Assembly (NCBI GenBank): GCA_029780075.1
Contig: JAKOZI010000031.1
Span: 1 to 37,490 of the forward strand
Origin: Pseudomonadota bacterium
GTDB lineage: Bacteria > Pseudomonadota > Gammaproteobacteria > Burkholderiales > Rhodocyclaceae
Reading direction: 5' to 3'
Length of the DNA stretch: 37,490 nucleotides
This document shows positions 10,820-19,542 of the stretch, piece by piece. Both the position numbers and the translations under genes were made by a program. The notes under the pieces were generated by a model. It worked only from the letters and a program-made list of their open reading frames with translations. It was not told where the DNA came from and searched no databases. The first letter of the stretch is position 1. The number at the start of each line of letters is the position of its first letter.

Positions 10820-11509
10820 ATGTACGTCATTGCTCCAAGCATCCTTTCCGCCAATTTCGCCAAGCTCGGGGAGGAGATCGTGAATGTCGTCGCCGCCGGT
10901 GCGGACTGGATTCATTTCGACGTGATGGACAACCACTACGTGCCGAACCTGACCATCGGCCCGCTGGTCTGTGAAGCCATCCGCCCCCTGACGCAGGCCC
11001 CGATCGACGTGCATCTGATGGTCAAGCCGGTGGACCGCATCGTTCCCGATTTCGCAAGGGCCGGCGCCAACATCATCACCTTCCACCCGGAGAGCTCCGA
11101 ACACGTAGATCGCACCCTGGCGCTGATCCATGAGCAGGGTTGTCAGGCGGGCCTGGTGTTCAATCCGGCGACGCCGCTGGATTACATGGACTACGTCATG
11201 GACAAGCTCGACGTGGTGCTGCTGATGAGCGTCAACCCCGGCTTTGGCGGCCAGAAGTTCATACCGGCGACGCTCGGGAAGCTCAAGGCGGCACGTACCA
11301 GAATCGACGCGTACGCGCGCGCCAGCGGGCGGCAAATCCGTCTGGAGGTCGACGGCGGGGTGAAGGTCGACAACATCGCTGAAATCGCCCGCGCCGGTGC
11401 CGACGCATTCGTTGCCGGATCGGCAGTTTTCGGCGCCGCCAGGGACAGCGACCGTAATCGCTACGACAGCGTGCTTGCCGCGCTGCGTGCGCAACTGGAG
11501 ATCCCGTGA
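10820..11509 (+). CDS. rpe: Ribulose-phosphate 3-epimerase
   Basis: Rpe interconverts D-ribulose 5-phosphate and D-xylulose 5-phosphate in the pentose phosphate and Calvin pathways. The product is 229 aa with the expected TIM-barrel signatures: [14 protein letters not shown] at the N-terminus, [37 protein letters not shown] and the phosphate-binding VDGGV near residue 180. The ATG at 10820 has AGGGG about 9 nt upstream and gives the usual family N-terminus. The stop overlaps the gph start in TGATG, so the two are translationally coupled. The coupling with gph suggests the pair serves salvage of 2-phosphoglycolate and sugar phosphates. Confidence 0.98.
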   Translation: MYVIAPSILSANFAKLGEEIVNVVAAGADWIHFDVMDNHYVPNLTIGPLVCEAIRPLTQAPIDVHLMVKPVDRIVPDFARAGANIITFHPESSEHVDRTLALIHEQGCQAGLVFNPATPLDYMDYVMDKLDVVLLMSVNPGFGGQKFIPATLGKLKAARTRIDAYARASGRQIRLEVDGGVKVDNIAEIARAGADAFVAGSAVFGAARDSDRNRYDSVLAALRAQLEIP

Positions 11510-12192
11510 TGTCTCAATCCCTGCCCGTGCGCGCGGTGCTCCTTGACCTGGACGGAACACTGCTGGACACCGTGCTCGACCTGCATGCCGCAGCCAATGC
11601 CATGCTGCGCGACCTCGCTTGCCCCGAAGTATCGGTCGAGTCGATCCGCAGCTACGTCGGGCGCGGGATCCCCAACCTGGTCAAGCGCGTGCTGGCGGGC
11701 AGCCTGGCCGCCGCCGACGACACCACGCCACCGCCAGCCGACGCCCTGAGCGGCTTCAGGCGGCACTACGCGACGGTGAATGGTCGCCATACCCTGCTGT
11801 TCCCCGGCGTGCTGGAGGGGCTGCAGGCATTCAAGGCGCTGGACCTGCCGCTCGGGGTGATCACCAACAAGGCTGAAGCATTTACCCTGCCCCTCTTGCA
11901 ACGCACCGGGCTGTTCCCCTTTTTTGACGTGATCGTCAGCGGCGACGTGCTGCCGCGGGCAAAGCCCGACCCGATGCCCCTGCTCTGGGCCAGCGGTCGG
12001 CTCGGCGTGTCGCCGGTCGAGGTTCTGATGATCGGCGATTCGGTGCATGACTTTCATGCCGGACGGGCCGCAGGTTGTCATGTGTTTCTGGTGCCTTACG
12101 GCTACAACGAAGGACGCGACATTCGCGAACTGGCTTGTGATGGTATAGTTTCGACCCTTTCCGAAGCCGCGCGACGCGTGGTACACGCATGA
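11509..12192 (+). CDS. gph: Phosphoglycolate phosphatase (HAD family)
   Basis: This HAD-superfamily hydrolase removes phosphate from 2-phosphoglycolate, a product of DNA-end repair and of RuBisCO oxygenation. It has 227 aa. HAD motif I is DLDGTLLDT with D13 (nucleophile) and D15. Motif II is the ITNK segment, motif III is the lysine in PRAKPDP, and motif IV is MIGDSVHDFHAG. A helical cap domain lies between motifs I and II. The ATG at 11509 overlaps the rpe stop by one base; a GTG one codon earlier is possible. trpE begins 139 bp downstream, a gene order (rpe-gph-trpE) common in Betaproteobacteria. Confidence 0.95.
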   Translation: MSQSLPVRAVLLDLDGTLLDTVLDLHAAANAMLRDLACPEVSVESIRSYVGRGIPNLVKRVLAGSLAAADDTTPPPADALSGFRRHYATVNGRHTLLFPGVLEGLQAFKALDLPLGVITNKAEAFTLPLLQRTGLFPFFDVIVSGDVLPRAKPDPMPLLWASGRLGVSPVEVLMIGDSVHDFHAGRAAGCHVFLVPYGYNEGRDIRELACDGIVSTLSEAARRVVHA

Positions 12193-12276
12193 GCGCCCCA
12201 TACCGGCGTCCGACAGCCGCCCGGGCCTGGCCGTAACACGCGCGGCCTGACTGTGGGGGCCGCCCAGCCCATGTGG

Positions 12277-12290
12277 CCGATGCGCATCGG
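12277..12290. repeat. Perfect 14-bp palindrome upstream of trpE
   Basis: CCGATGCGCATCGG lies 41 bp before the trpE start in the gph-trpE gap. It could be an operator or part of a leader structure; a pair of 6-bp arms (GCGGCC at 12242 and GGCCGC at 12258) is also present upstream. No tandem Trp codons are seen in the leader, so classical attenuation is not supported. Confidence 0.3.
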
Positions 12291-12331
12291 TTCGCGCGCC
12301 GCATCCTGTAGCACATCCTTGTGGAATTCCG

Positions 12332-13804
12332 ATGACTGAAGCCTATTTCAATCGCCTGGCAGCCGAAGGCTACAACCGCATCCCGGTCACGCTCGAAACC
12401 TTTGCCGACCTCGATACGCCGCTGTCGATCTATCTGAAACTGGCCAACGCGCCTTACAGCTATCTCCTTGAATCGGTGCAGGGGGGCGAGCGCTTTGGCC
12501 GCTACTCGATCATCGGCCTGGCCAGTCCGACGCGCATTGTCGTCAATGCGCATCAGGTACTGGTACTGAACGGCAACCGCATCGCCGAGCGTGAAGACGA
12601 CACCAACCCACTCGACTTCATCGGCAAGTACATGAAGCGCTTTCGTGCCGCTCCGACAACCGGGCTGCCGCGCTTCTGCGGCGGCCTGGTCGGGTGCTTC
12701 GGCTACGATACCGTCCGTTACATCGAAACCCGCCTGACGCGCTCCCAGAAAACCGACGACCTGGGAATTCCCGACATCGTGCTGCTGCTTTCCGAAGAAA
12801 TCGCGGTCGTCGACAACCTTTCGGGCAAGCTGACACTGGTGGTCTATGCCGAACCTGGCGTTCCCGGCGCATACCACAAGGCACACGCCCGGCTCAGGGA
12901 ACTGCTCGCCAGCCTGCGTGAACCCGTCCGCATTCCGCCCGAAACGCCGCGATCTTCACAACCGGCGGCGTCGATGTTTGGCGAAGCGCAGTTTCGGCAA
13001 GCGGTGGTGAAGGCGAAACATTACATCACCGAGGGCGACCTGATGCAGGTCGTGCTGTCCCAACGCATGAGCAAACCGCTCGCCGCCAGCCCGATGGCCC
13101 TGTACCGCTCGCTGCGTTCACTCAATCCTTCGCCCTACATGTTCTATTTCGACTTCGAGGACTTCCACGTGGTCGGCGCTTCACCTGAGATTCTCGTCCG
13201 CCTGGAGGGCGATACGGTCACCGTCCGCCCGATCGCCGGCACACGCCGGCGCGGCGTTTCGTTCGAGGAGGATCAGGCACTCGCCGCCGAGTTGCTGGCC
13301 GACGAGAAGGAACGTGCGGAGCATGTGCAGCTCCTCGATCTCGGCCGCAATGACGCCGGCCGCGTCGCGCGCGTCGGCACGATCAGACTCACCGAAAACA
13401 TGATCGTCGAGCGCTACTCACACGTGATGCATATCGTCTCGAACGTCGAAGCCAAGCTAAGACCAAAGCTCAGTGCGCTCGACGTGCTGAAGGCCACGTT
13501 TCCGGCGGGGACGGTTTCCGGGGCTCCGAAGGTCAGGGCCATGGAGATCATCGATGAGCTCGAACCCGTCAAGCGAGGAATCTACGCAGGTGCCGTCGGC
13601 TACCTCGGTTTCAACGGCGACATGGATCTGGCCATCGCGATCCGCACGGCCATCGTCAAGGACGGCCAGTTGCACGTGCAGGCCGGCGCCGGCATCGTCG
13701 CCGACTCCGACCCGGCTTCCGAATGGCAGGAAACCCAGAACAAGGCGCAGGCCATACTGCGGGCAGCCGAGCTTGCCGAACACGGCCTCGACACGCGCTG
13801 CTAG
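12332..13804 (+). CDS. trpE: Anthranilate synthase component I
   Basis: TrpE makes anthranilate from chorismate using ammonia supplied by TrpG, the first committed step of tryptophan synthesis. The protein is 490 aa, as usual for the family. The N-terminal part contains LLES (45-48) followed by GGERFGRYS, the region that binds feedback-inhibiting tryptophan. The C-terminal chorismate-binding domain shows QVVLSQRM, RPIAGTRRRG, LLDLGRNDAGRVA, FPAGTVSGAPKVRAMEIIDELE and the closing VQAGAGIVADSDP. The start is the ATG at 12332 (MTEAYFNRLAAEGYNRIPV). The glutaminase trpG and trpD do not follow; an unrelated PilZ-like gene does, so the trp genes are split in this genome. Confidence 0.98.
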   Translation: MTEAYFNRLAAEGYNRIPVTLETFADLDTPLSIYLKLANAPYSYLLESVQGGERFGRYSIIGLASPTRIVVNAHQVLVLNGNRIAEREDDTNPLDFIGKYMKRFRAAPTTGLPRFCGGLVGCFGYDTVRYIETRLTRSQKTDDLGIPDIVLLLSEEIAVVDNLSGKLTLVVYAEPGVPGAYHKAHARLRELLASLREPVRIPPETPRSSQPAASMFGEAQFRQAVVKAKHYITEGDLMQVVLSQRMSKPLAASPMALYRSLRSLNPSPYMFYFDFEDFHVVGASPEILVRLEGDTVTVRPIAGTRRRGVSFEEDQALAAELLADEKERAEHVQLLDLGRNDAGRVARVGTIRLTENMIVERYSHVMHIVSNVEAKLRPKLSALDVLKATFPAGTVSGAPKVRAMEIIDELEPVKRGIYAGAVGYLGFNGDMDLAIAIRTAIVKDGQLHVQAGAGIVADSDPASEWQETQNKAQAILRAAELAEHGLDTRC

Positions 13805-13992
13805 AGCAACCGGGTTTGCCGCAGTCTGCCGCCCGGGTTGAGCGTGCCGCCGCCTGCTGAACCGAGCCCGTGCAGAGGCTACGTTTACCCAGGGTACGCG
13901 TGTCATTTGATCTACAGCCGTTGCGTGCCTGGATTACAATTGACCGTCTTTTCCTGGCGCAAGCATGCAATTCGTCGCAAGGCTGACCTTCA

Positions 13993-15522
13993 ATGATCCT
14001 CAGACTGTTTCCGAAGCGTCCTGATCATCCTCTGGCCGACGGCCAGGAGTTGAAGAGGATTCTCGCCGAACTGCATGTCGCCCGGGCACTGAACGCAGTT
14101 GACGAAGTGGCGGGCTGGTTCGAGTCGCTGAAGCATGCCGAAGATTTCCGACTGGACCACTTGTTCGACGTGCTCCGGCAGCTCGATGATGCGGCGCAAC
14201 CGCACCTGCGTCGTCTGGCACGAGACTATCTGCACTCGCCGCACCTGTCGACAATCGAACGCCAACGGCTGTGGACGCGAAGTTGCACTTACCTCAGCGA
14301 AGTGGCCACGGTCTACTCCCTCTGCATCGAGCGCGCCCGTCTGGATCCCAAAAGTCGGGGCAGCGTTGCTTTCAAGGCGTCGCTGCCCCTGCTCAACGCC
14401 CGCTTGCAGGCAGCATGCTGCGCGCGCCTGAAGTGGCTGGCGTATCGCTACGAGCCCCCGGGCGAAGAACTCTGGGGTTGTCTCGGAGAAACCTACCTCG
14501 CTGCCGAAGCGGCCGGGCACGCGCAGAAATCGCTGCAGCTTTACCCTGCCCAGTTGGGGCTCAGCAGTGTTGCGCAGCAATACCTGCACGCGCTGGTGTT
14601 CTTTACGTCGTCGGTCGACGGACTGCTGCCGGTGCAAGTTGAAATGGCCGATCGCCTGATCGCGCATTTCCTGTCAGGCTTCGTCTTTTCCGCCGACTGC
14701 CGTCCGGACAGTGTGTATTGGGTCGACGCGGCCAGCGGCGGGGCACCGGCGCGGCTGGCCCGGAAGCCACGCGCGAGCAGCCCTGGCCTGCGTTTCTTTT
14801 CCGCCGGCCCGGCGCTGACTGCTCTCGAAGAACTGATCCATGTCGTCGAACGTGGCGAAGTCCCGAGCACGCTGAACCTCGGCGGCGAGTACCCGCAGAA
14901 GGTGCTGCTGCCGGTACTGCGTCATCTGCGTCTCTACTGGGCACTGCGGCCACCACAGCGGCGACATCAGCGGCATCCCCTGACCACCAGCATCGCCGTC
15001 CTGCAGGGGTTCGAGCACAGCTACGTGGTGTTCTCCGGCGCCGTGCCACGCCTGACAAGGGAAGCCGGCGTCCAGAACGCGATCCTTGAAGACGTCAGCC
15101 TCGGGGGATTCCGCGCCTGTTTCGATGACGCGGGTGGCGAGCGCATCAAGCTTGGCGCACTCCTCTGCATGCAGGCTGAGGGGGGCGACAACTGGTTGCT
15201 CGGTGCAGCAAGGCGGATCAACCGGCTTAAAGGCACACGCGCCAGGATCGGCGTCCAGGTGCTCGCCAGGCACGCGCAAAGCATCGAGTTGCGGCCACGC
15301 CGCAGCGGCTTCGCGGCAGCGGTCGCCATTCCGGGAATCTGGCTGCGTGACGGTGGCGAACCCGACGTATTGCGCATCGTGCTGCCGCTGGGGAGCTTTG
15401 ATGTTCGGGAAACGCTGGATTTCTGCGATGCCGACCAGCTGCACGTGCTGACGGCGCTGGAACTGGAGGAAAGTGGCAACGATTACGAGATTGCCCGCTT
15501 CCACGAGCAATCTGCCACTTGA
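13993..15522 (+). CDS. Uncharacterised protein with PilZ-like C-terminal domain (possible c-di-GMP receptor)
   Basis: This 509-aa soluble protein resembles hypothetical proteins of Rhodocyclales, but I cannot name it. The first 310 residues are mainly helical, with no signal peptide or membrane segment. The region from about 320 to 430 looks like a PilZ domain: an RxxxR motif (R323-R327, RRHQR) is followed by D367-x-S-x-x-G372 (DVSLGG), the two sequence features that bind cyclic di-GMP. Beta-rich segments follow (LGALLCMQ, WLLGAARRINR, RIGVQVLAR). A role as a c-di-GMP-responsive regulator is inferred from these motifs only. It lies alone between trpE and the convergent mog gene. The ATG at 13993 has AAGG about 10 nt upstream. 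Confidence 0.85.
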   Translation: MILRLFPKRPDHPLADGQELKRILAELHVARALNAVDEVAGWFESLKHAEDFRLDHLFDVLRQLDDAAQPHLRRLARDYLHSPHLSTIERQRLWTRSCTYLSEVATVYSLCIERARLDPKSRGSVAFKASLPLLNARLQAACCARLKWLAYRYEPPGEELWGCLGETYLAAEAAGHAQKSLQLYPAQLGLSSVAQQYLHALVFFTSSVDGLLPVQVEMADRLIAHFLSGFVFSADCRPDSVYWVDAASGGAPARLARKPRASSPGLRFFSAGPALTALEELIHVVERGEVPSTLNLGGEYPQKVLLPVLRHLRLYWALRPPQRRHQRHPLTTSIAVLQGFEHSYVVFSGAVPRLTREAGVQNAILEDVSLGGFRACFDDAGGERIKLGALLCMQAEGGDNWLLGAARRINRLKGTRARIGVQVLARHAQSIELRPRRSGFAAAVAIPGIWLRDGGEPDVLRIVLPLGSFDVRETLDFCDADQLHVLTALELEESGNDYEIARFHEQSAT

Positions 15523-15621
15523 GGGCCAGCACCCGGCGCTGCTGAAAACGCTCCAGATCGAGCCATGACGAACCCACGCGCAGTCTTCGGCTGCGTCTAA
15601 CGTTTCGTGCTTCGGCGACCG

Positions 15622-15649
15622 CGCTGCCGCTCAGCTTTGAGCGGCAGCG
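15622..15649 (-). terminator. Hairpin at the end of mog, between convergent genes
   Basis: A perfect 12-bp stem (CGCTGCCGCTCA / TGAGCGGCAGCG) with a 4-nt GCTT loop spans the last codons and stop of mog. It lies about 100 bp past the stop of the convergent PilZ-like gene. There is no clear U-tract on either side. It is likely to terminate or protect the mog transcript, and possibly that of the facing gene. Confidence 0.5.
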
Positions 15650-16236
15650 TCCGGCGGACGCGCGGATTTCGGCCGAAAGGTTCTGCTGACCGCGTCGAAG
15701 GTCTCGACATACGGTCCGCCGAGCAGGTCAATACAGTAGGGAACGGCGGAAAAGATGCCATTGACCCGCAGCGTACCATCGCTCGCCCTGACTCCTTCAA
15801 GGGTTTCGCGAATCGCCTTGGGCTGCCCAGGCAGATTCAGGATCAGCGCCTTGCCACGCACGACGCCGACCTGGCGCGAGAGTATGGCGGTGGCCACGAA
15901 GTTGAGGCTGATGCGCCGCATTTCTTCGCCAAAGCCCGGCAACACCTTGTCGGCAATGGCCAGCGTCGCTTCCGGAGTGACGTCGCGCGCCGCCGGGCCG
16001 GTGCCACCGGTGGTCAGCACCAGATGACAGCCGACCTGATCGACCAGTTCGATCAGGATGCTCTCGATCAGCGCCTGATCGTCGGCAATCAGGCGGGTTT
16101 CCATCCGCCAGGGGCTGCGCAGTGCCTTGGCGAACCACCCCTGCAGCGCCGGAATACCCTGGTCGACATAGACCCCCTGTGAAGCGCGGTCGCTGATCGA
16201 TACGAGGCCGATCAGGAGTTCGTCAGTCGTGGTCAT
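15631..16236 (-). CDS. mog: Molybdopterin adenylyltransferase (MogA family)
   Basis: MogA adenylates molybdopterin before molybdenum insertion in molybdenum cofactor synthesis. The 201-aa protein opens with LLIGLVSISDRASQGVYVDQGIPAL and carries the family signature TTGGTGPAARDVTPEAT, in which the GGTG loop binds the pterin phosphate. The later LPGQPKAIRETLE and FSAVPYCIDLLGGPY segments are also conserved. The start at 16236 (MTTTDELL) was chosen because upstream sequence in this frame has no family similarity. It begins 14 bp inside the 3' end of darP, so the two are co-transcribed and probably coupled. Confidence 0.93.
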   Translation of the reverse strand: MTTTDELLIGLVSISDRASQGVYVDQGIPALQGWFAKALRSPWRMETRLIADDQALIESILIELVDQVGCHLVLTTGGTGPAARDVTPEATLAIADKVLPGFGEEMRRISLNFVATAILSRQVGVVRGKALILNLPGQPKAIRETLEGVRASDGTLRVNGIFSAVPYCIDLLGGPYVETFDAVSRTFRPKSARPPDAAAQS

Positions 16237-16762
16237 CTTCAACTCCGCTGTCTGCCGTGGCGCCGCCCTGTTCGATTTCCTTGAGAAGCTGAAAGATCGC
16301 CCGGTAACTGCGCGGCGGCTTGCCCTGTGCCTGCTCGAGCAGCGCCGCCCGGCGCAGTGCGCGCAAGTGTTGCAGGTCAATCGACGGCGCTGTGGCGGCA
16401 ATCTCGTGCAGGACCTTCTCGTCCGCCAGGAATTCGGCTCGCCGCCTTTCGATACGGTGCAGTTTCGCCGTTTCGTCTGCCGATTCGCCGCGAACGACCG
16501 CCAGAACCGCCCGAATCGGTTGCGGGTCCACGTCCCGCATCAGGCGGCCAATGTATTGCATCTGCCGGCGCCGCGCATCGTCGTGTCGGAGCATGCGCTG
16601 GGCGTCACGTACCGCCGTGCGCAGGTCTTCCGGGAGGTCGATCTTGCGCAGACGATCGCTGCTCAATTCAACCAGTTCCTCGCCGAGCGCCTGCAACTCC
16701 GCCATGGCCCGCTTGCGCTGCGTCTTCGACGGCGGTGCTTGCTCTTCGTCAGGGATACTCAT
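16223..16762 (-). CDS. darP: DarP (YjgA), ribosome-associated large-subunit assembly factor
   Basis: DarP (formerly YjgA) binds late 50S ribosomal precursors and supports maturation around the peptidyl-transferase centre. The protein has 179 aa and is helical and highly charged. It shows the family N-terminal pattern SKTQRKRAMAELQALGEELVELSSDRL, then LPEDLRTAVRDAQRM, the RRRQMQYIGRLMRDVD signature and a final helical bundle. The start at 16762 (MSIPDEEQ) was preferred to an upstream TTG at 16798 on family grounds. It diverges from pmbA, 115 bp away, a neighbourhood often seen in proteobacteria. The 3' end overlaps mog. Confidence 0.93.
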   Translation of the reverse strand: MSIPDEEQAPPSKTQRKRAMAELQALGEELVELSSDRLRKIDLPEDLRTAVRDAQRMLRHDDARRRQMQYIGRLMRDVDPQPIRAVLAVVRGESADETAKLHRIERRRAEFLADEKVLHEIAATAPSIDLQHLRALRRAALLEQAQGKPPRSYRAIFQLLKEIEQGGATADSGVEDDHD

Positions 16763-16839
16763 CGGCTTGCAGTTCGTCTTTCGCTGTGACAGGTGCAACG
16801 GTCAGCGCGCAATGCGGCAACAGGGGCCTTCCGGGGAAC

Positions 16840-16848
16840 TGCTATGAT
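16840..16848 (+). promoter_or_regulatory. Extended -10 promoter for pmbA
   Basis: TGCTATGAT (TGn plus TATGAT at 16843-16848) is a good extended -10 element. It places transcription start near 16855, about 23 nt before the pmbA ATG. No clear -35 is present, as expected for extended -10 promoters. Confidence 0.5.
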
Positions 16849-16877
16849 AGCGGCTTTTGCCTTTGGCCACCGCCCTC

Positions 16878-18251
16878 ATGTCCCGTTCAGCCACCATCGC
16901 CACTACCGAGTCACGCTTCAGTCACCGTCTCGAAACGCTGCAGGAGTTGGCGCGTGATGTCCTTGCTCATGCCGGCAAACAGGGGGCGAGCGCCTGCGAG
17001 GTCGACGTCTCGGACGGCTTCGGGCAGTCGGTGACGGTCCGTTGTGCCGAGATCGAAACCATCGAATACAACCGTGACAAGTCCCTTGCGGTGACGGTCT
17101 ACCTGGGTCAGAGGAAGGGACACGCCAGTACCTCCGACTTTTCTCCAAACGCCTTGCGCGAGACCGTCGACGCGGCGCTCAATATCGCCCGCTTTACCGC
17201 CGCCGATCCGTGTGCGGGTTTGCCCGACGCCGAACTGCTGGCTGTCGACACCCGGCATCTCCCGGATCTCGACCTCTATCACCCCTGGCTGCTCTCGGTG
17301 GAAGCGGCCGTCGACCTGGCCCGGCGTTGCGAGCAGGCGGCGTTTGCGGTGAGCCCGAAGATCAGCAACTCGGAGGGAGCAACGCTATCGATTCAGGAAG
17401 GACAGTTTGTCTCGGCGAACAGCCTCGGGTTCATGGGAGGTTACCCGACTTCGCGCCACTACCTGGCGTGTTCGGTGATCGCCGGCAAGGACCAGAACAT
17501 GCAGCGCGATGATTGGTACTCGACGGCACGCGACCCACTGGCCATCGGCTCACCCGAGTCGATTGGCGAGCACGCGGCGCGGCGCGCGCTGTCGCGTCTG
17601 GGTGCGCGCAAGATCAAGACCTGTCGGGTACCGGTGCTCTTCGAGGCGCCGCTCGCCTCTTCGCTGATCGGCAACTTCGTGCACGCGGCAAGCGGTGGCA
17701 GCCTGTACCGAAAGACTTCCTTCCTGGTCGACAGCCTCGGTAAACGAGTCTTCTCGAAAAGGGTGCAGATCAGCGAGCGGCCGCATCTGCAGCGCGGTCT
17801 CGCCAGCAGCTACTTCGACAGTGACGGAGTGCTGACGCATGACCGTGAGGTCCTGGTCGACGGAAGGCTCCAGGGCTACTTCCTGAGCGCTTACAGCGCT
17901 CGCAAGCTCGGCATGCAGACCACCGGGAATGCTGGCGGTTGCCACAACCTCATCGTTCATCCAGGCAAACGCGATCTGCAGGGGCTGCTCAAGAAGATGC
18001 GGCGCGGCCTGCTGGTCACGGAGTTGCTTGGGCACGGCGTCAACTACGTGACCGGTGACTATTCGCGCGGGGCTGCCGGCTTCTGGGTCGAAAAGGGAGA
18101 AATCGCGCACCCTGTGGAAGGCATCACCATTGCCGGCAATCTGCGCGACATGTTCAGGAACGTCGCAGCGGTCGGCAACGACGTCCTGGTCCGTGGCTCG
18201 AAACAGGTCGGTTCGATCCTGATTGAGCAGATGAGAGTGGCCGGCGACTAG
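16878..18251 (+). CDS. pmbA: Metalloprotease-complex subunit PmbA/TldE
   Basis: PmbA (TldE) forms a heterodimeric cytosolic zinc protease with TldD that degrades unfolded peptides and, in some bacteria, trims the microcin B17 leader. PmbA is the subunit lacking the HExxxH zinc motif, and none is seen here. The 457-aa protein shows the family's GQSVTVRCAEIETIEYNRDKSLAVTVYLG region near the N-terminus. The C-terminal half includes GLASSYFDSDGVLT, the SAYSARKLGMQTTGNAGG segment and VTGDYSRGAAGFWVEKGEIAHPVEGITIAGNL. The start is the ATG at 16878; a TTG at 16857 is in frame but overlaps the likely transcription start. tldD is not in the window. Confidence 0.96.
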   Translation: MSRSATIATTESRFSHRLETLQELARDVLAHAGKQGASACEVDVSDGFGQSVTVRCAEIETIEYNRDKSLAVTVYLGQRKGHASTSDFSPNALRETVDAALNIARFTAADPCAGLPDAELLAVDTRHLPDLDLYHPWLLSVEAAVDLARRCEQAAFAVSPKISNSEGATLSIQEGQFVSANSLGFMGGYPTSRHYLACSVIAGKDQNMQRDDWYSTARDPLAIGSPESIGEHAARRALSRLGARKIKTCRVPVLFEAPLASSLIGNFVHAASGGSLYRKTSFLVDSLGKRVFSKRVQISERPHLQRGLASSYFDSDGVLTHDREVLVDGRLQGYFLSAYSARKLGMQTTGNAGGCHNLIVHPGKRDLQGLLKKMRRGLLVTELLGHGVNYVTGDYSRGAAGFWVEKGEIAHPVEGITIAGNLRDMFRNVAAVGNDVLVRGSKQVGSILIEQMRVAGD

Positions 18252-18286
18252 GTCGGCATCGACATGACCCGACTGACCAAATCCTT

Positions 18287-18316
18287 TTTCCACCTGGAAT
18301 TTGTTTCGCTATAATC
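18287..18316 (+). promoter_or_regulatory. Sigma-70 promoter of the TRAP binding-protein gene
   Basis: A consensus -10 TATAAT lies at 18311-18316. The best -35 is a weak TTTCCA at 18287-18292, with an 18-bp spacer. Transcription would start near 18323, leaving about 34 nt of leader with AGGAG before the ATG at 18357. Confidence 0.6.
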
Positions 18317-18356
18317 CTTCGGCAACTTTTTGACAAGAAACCGGAGGAGACAAATA

Positions 18357-19436
18357 ATGGAAAGACGTTCGTTCTTGAAGAATGCTGGTGCCGGCCTCGC
18401 CGTTGGCAGCATGGCCATGCCCGCGATTGCCCAGAATGCCCCGACCATCAAGTGGCGTCTGGCATCCAGCTTTCCGAAGAGCCTCGACACCATTTACGGT
18501 GGTGCCGAACACATGGCCAAGCGGGTTGCTGAAGCCACTGGCGGCAAGTTTCAGATCCAGGTCTTCGCCGGTGGGGAAATCGTCCCCGGACCGGCGGTAT
18601 TCGATGCCGTCAAGGATGGTACGGTCGAGATGGGGCATACCGTCTCCTACTATTTCTTCGGCAAGGACCCCTCGTACGCACTCGAAACGGCAATTCCCTT
18701 CGGCATGACCAACCGCCAGATGGACGCCTGGATGCGCTACGGTAACGGCACCAAACTGATCGGCGAATTGTTTGCCAAGTCGAATATCGTGACCATCCCC
18801 TGCGGCAACACCACGACTCAAATGGGCGGCTGGTATCGCAAGGAAATCAAGACGGTTGCCGACCTCAAAGGTCTCAAGATCCGCATCGGCGGCTTTGCCG
18901 GAGCGGTGATCAGCAAACTGGGCGCGGTACCACAGCAGATTCCTGGCGGCGACATCTATCCGGCTCTGGAAAAGGGCACGATCGACGCCGCCGAGTGGAT
19001 TGGTCCCTACGATGACCAGAAACTGGGGTTCAACAAGGTGGCCAAGTTCTACTACTACCCGGGATGGTGGGAAGGCGGGCCGCAGGTGACGGCCTACATC
19101 AACAGCAAGAAATGGGCCGAACTGCCCAAGGAATACCAGACCATCATGCAGATCGCCTGTGCCGACGCGCACGTCGATATGGTCGCCAAGTACGATTCGA
19201 AGAACCCCACCGCGCTCAAGCAACTGGTGGGTTCCGGCACGCAATTGAAGCAGTTCCCCAAGGAAGTCATGGACGCTTGCTACAAGGCGGCGATGGAGCT
19301 CTATGCGGAAACGTCGGCGGCGAATCCCGGCTTCAAGAAGATTTACGACGACTACAAGAAGTTCATGGACGATCAGAACCTCTGGATGCGCCTTGCCGAG
19401 GGCGCTTACACGAACTACATGTACAGCAAGCGTTAA
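18357..19436 (+). CDS. dctP: TRAP transporter substrate-binding protein DctP, TakP-like, Tat-exported
   Basis: This periplasmic binding protein captures a small carboxylate and delivers it to the DctQM membrane complex, driven by a sodium gradient. It has 359 aa. The N-terminus MERRSFLKNAGAGLAVGSM...AIAQ is a twin-arginine (Tat) signal with R3-R4 and probable cleavage near residue 26. The segments EWIGPYDDQKLGFNKVA and YYYPGWWEGGPQVTAYINSKKWAELP resemble TakP (2-oxo acids such as pyruvate) and related lactate-binding members. The ligand is therefore probably an alpha-keto or alpha-hydroxy monocarboxylate, by inference. GGAGGAG lies just before the ATG at 18357. Unusually, the gene faces dctM/dctQ instead of heading their operon. 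Confidence 0.94.
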   Translation: MERRSFLKNAGAGLAVGSMAMPAIAQNAPTIKWRLASSFPKSLDTIYGGAEHMAKRVAEATGGKFQIQVFAGGEIVPGPAVFDAVKDGTVEMGHTVSYYFFGKDPSYALETAIPFGMTNRQMDAWMRYGNGTKLIGELFAKSNIVTIPCGNTTTQMGGWYRKEIKTVADLKGLKIRIGGFAGAVISKLGAVPQQIPGGDIYPALEKGTIDAAEWIGPYDDQKLGFNKVAKFYYYPGWWEGGPQVTAYINSKKWAELPKEYQTIMQIACADAHVDMVAKYDSKNPTALKQLVGSGTQLKQFPKEVMDACYKAAMELYAETSAANPGFKKIYDDYKKFMDDQNLWMRLAEGAYTNYMYSKR

Positions 19437-19494
19437 GCGCTTCACGCGAGAAGGACCCCGACCCCGCAAATGTTTCGACTTGCGGCAGACCGGA

Positions 19495-19521
19495 AAAAAC
19501 GGAGGCCTCGGCCTCCGTTTT
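19495..19521. terminator. Bidirectional rho-independent terminator between dctP and dctM
   Basis: A perfect 8-bp GC-rich stem (ACGGAGGC / GCCTCCGT, loop CTCG) is flanked by an A-tract on the left and TTTT on the right, so the stem extends to about 11 bp. The T-run follows the stem when read from dctP, and the A-run gives a U-run when read from dctM. It therefore suits both convergent genes. Confidence 0.85.
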
Positions 19522-19542
19522 CATTTATCCCTTACACGCCGG

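Noticed and set aside
12271..12341. Possible trp leader peptide (ATG at 12271 with two TGG codons)
   Set aside because: The two Trp codons are far apart, there is no ribosome binding site, the frame overlaps trpE and no terminator/antiterminator pair is evident.
18331..18336. Consensus TTGACA just before dctP as a -35 box
   Set aside because: It lies downstream of the perfect TATAAT and only 20 bp from the start codon, leaving no room for a -10 and transcription start.
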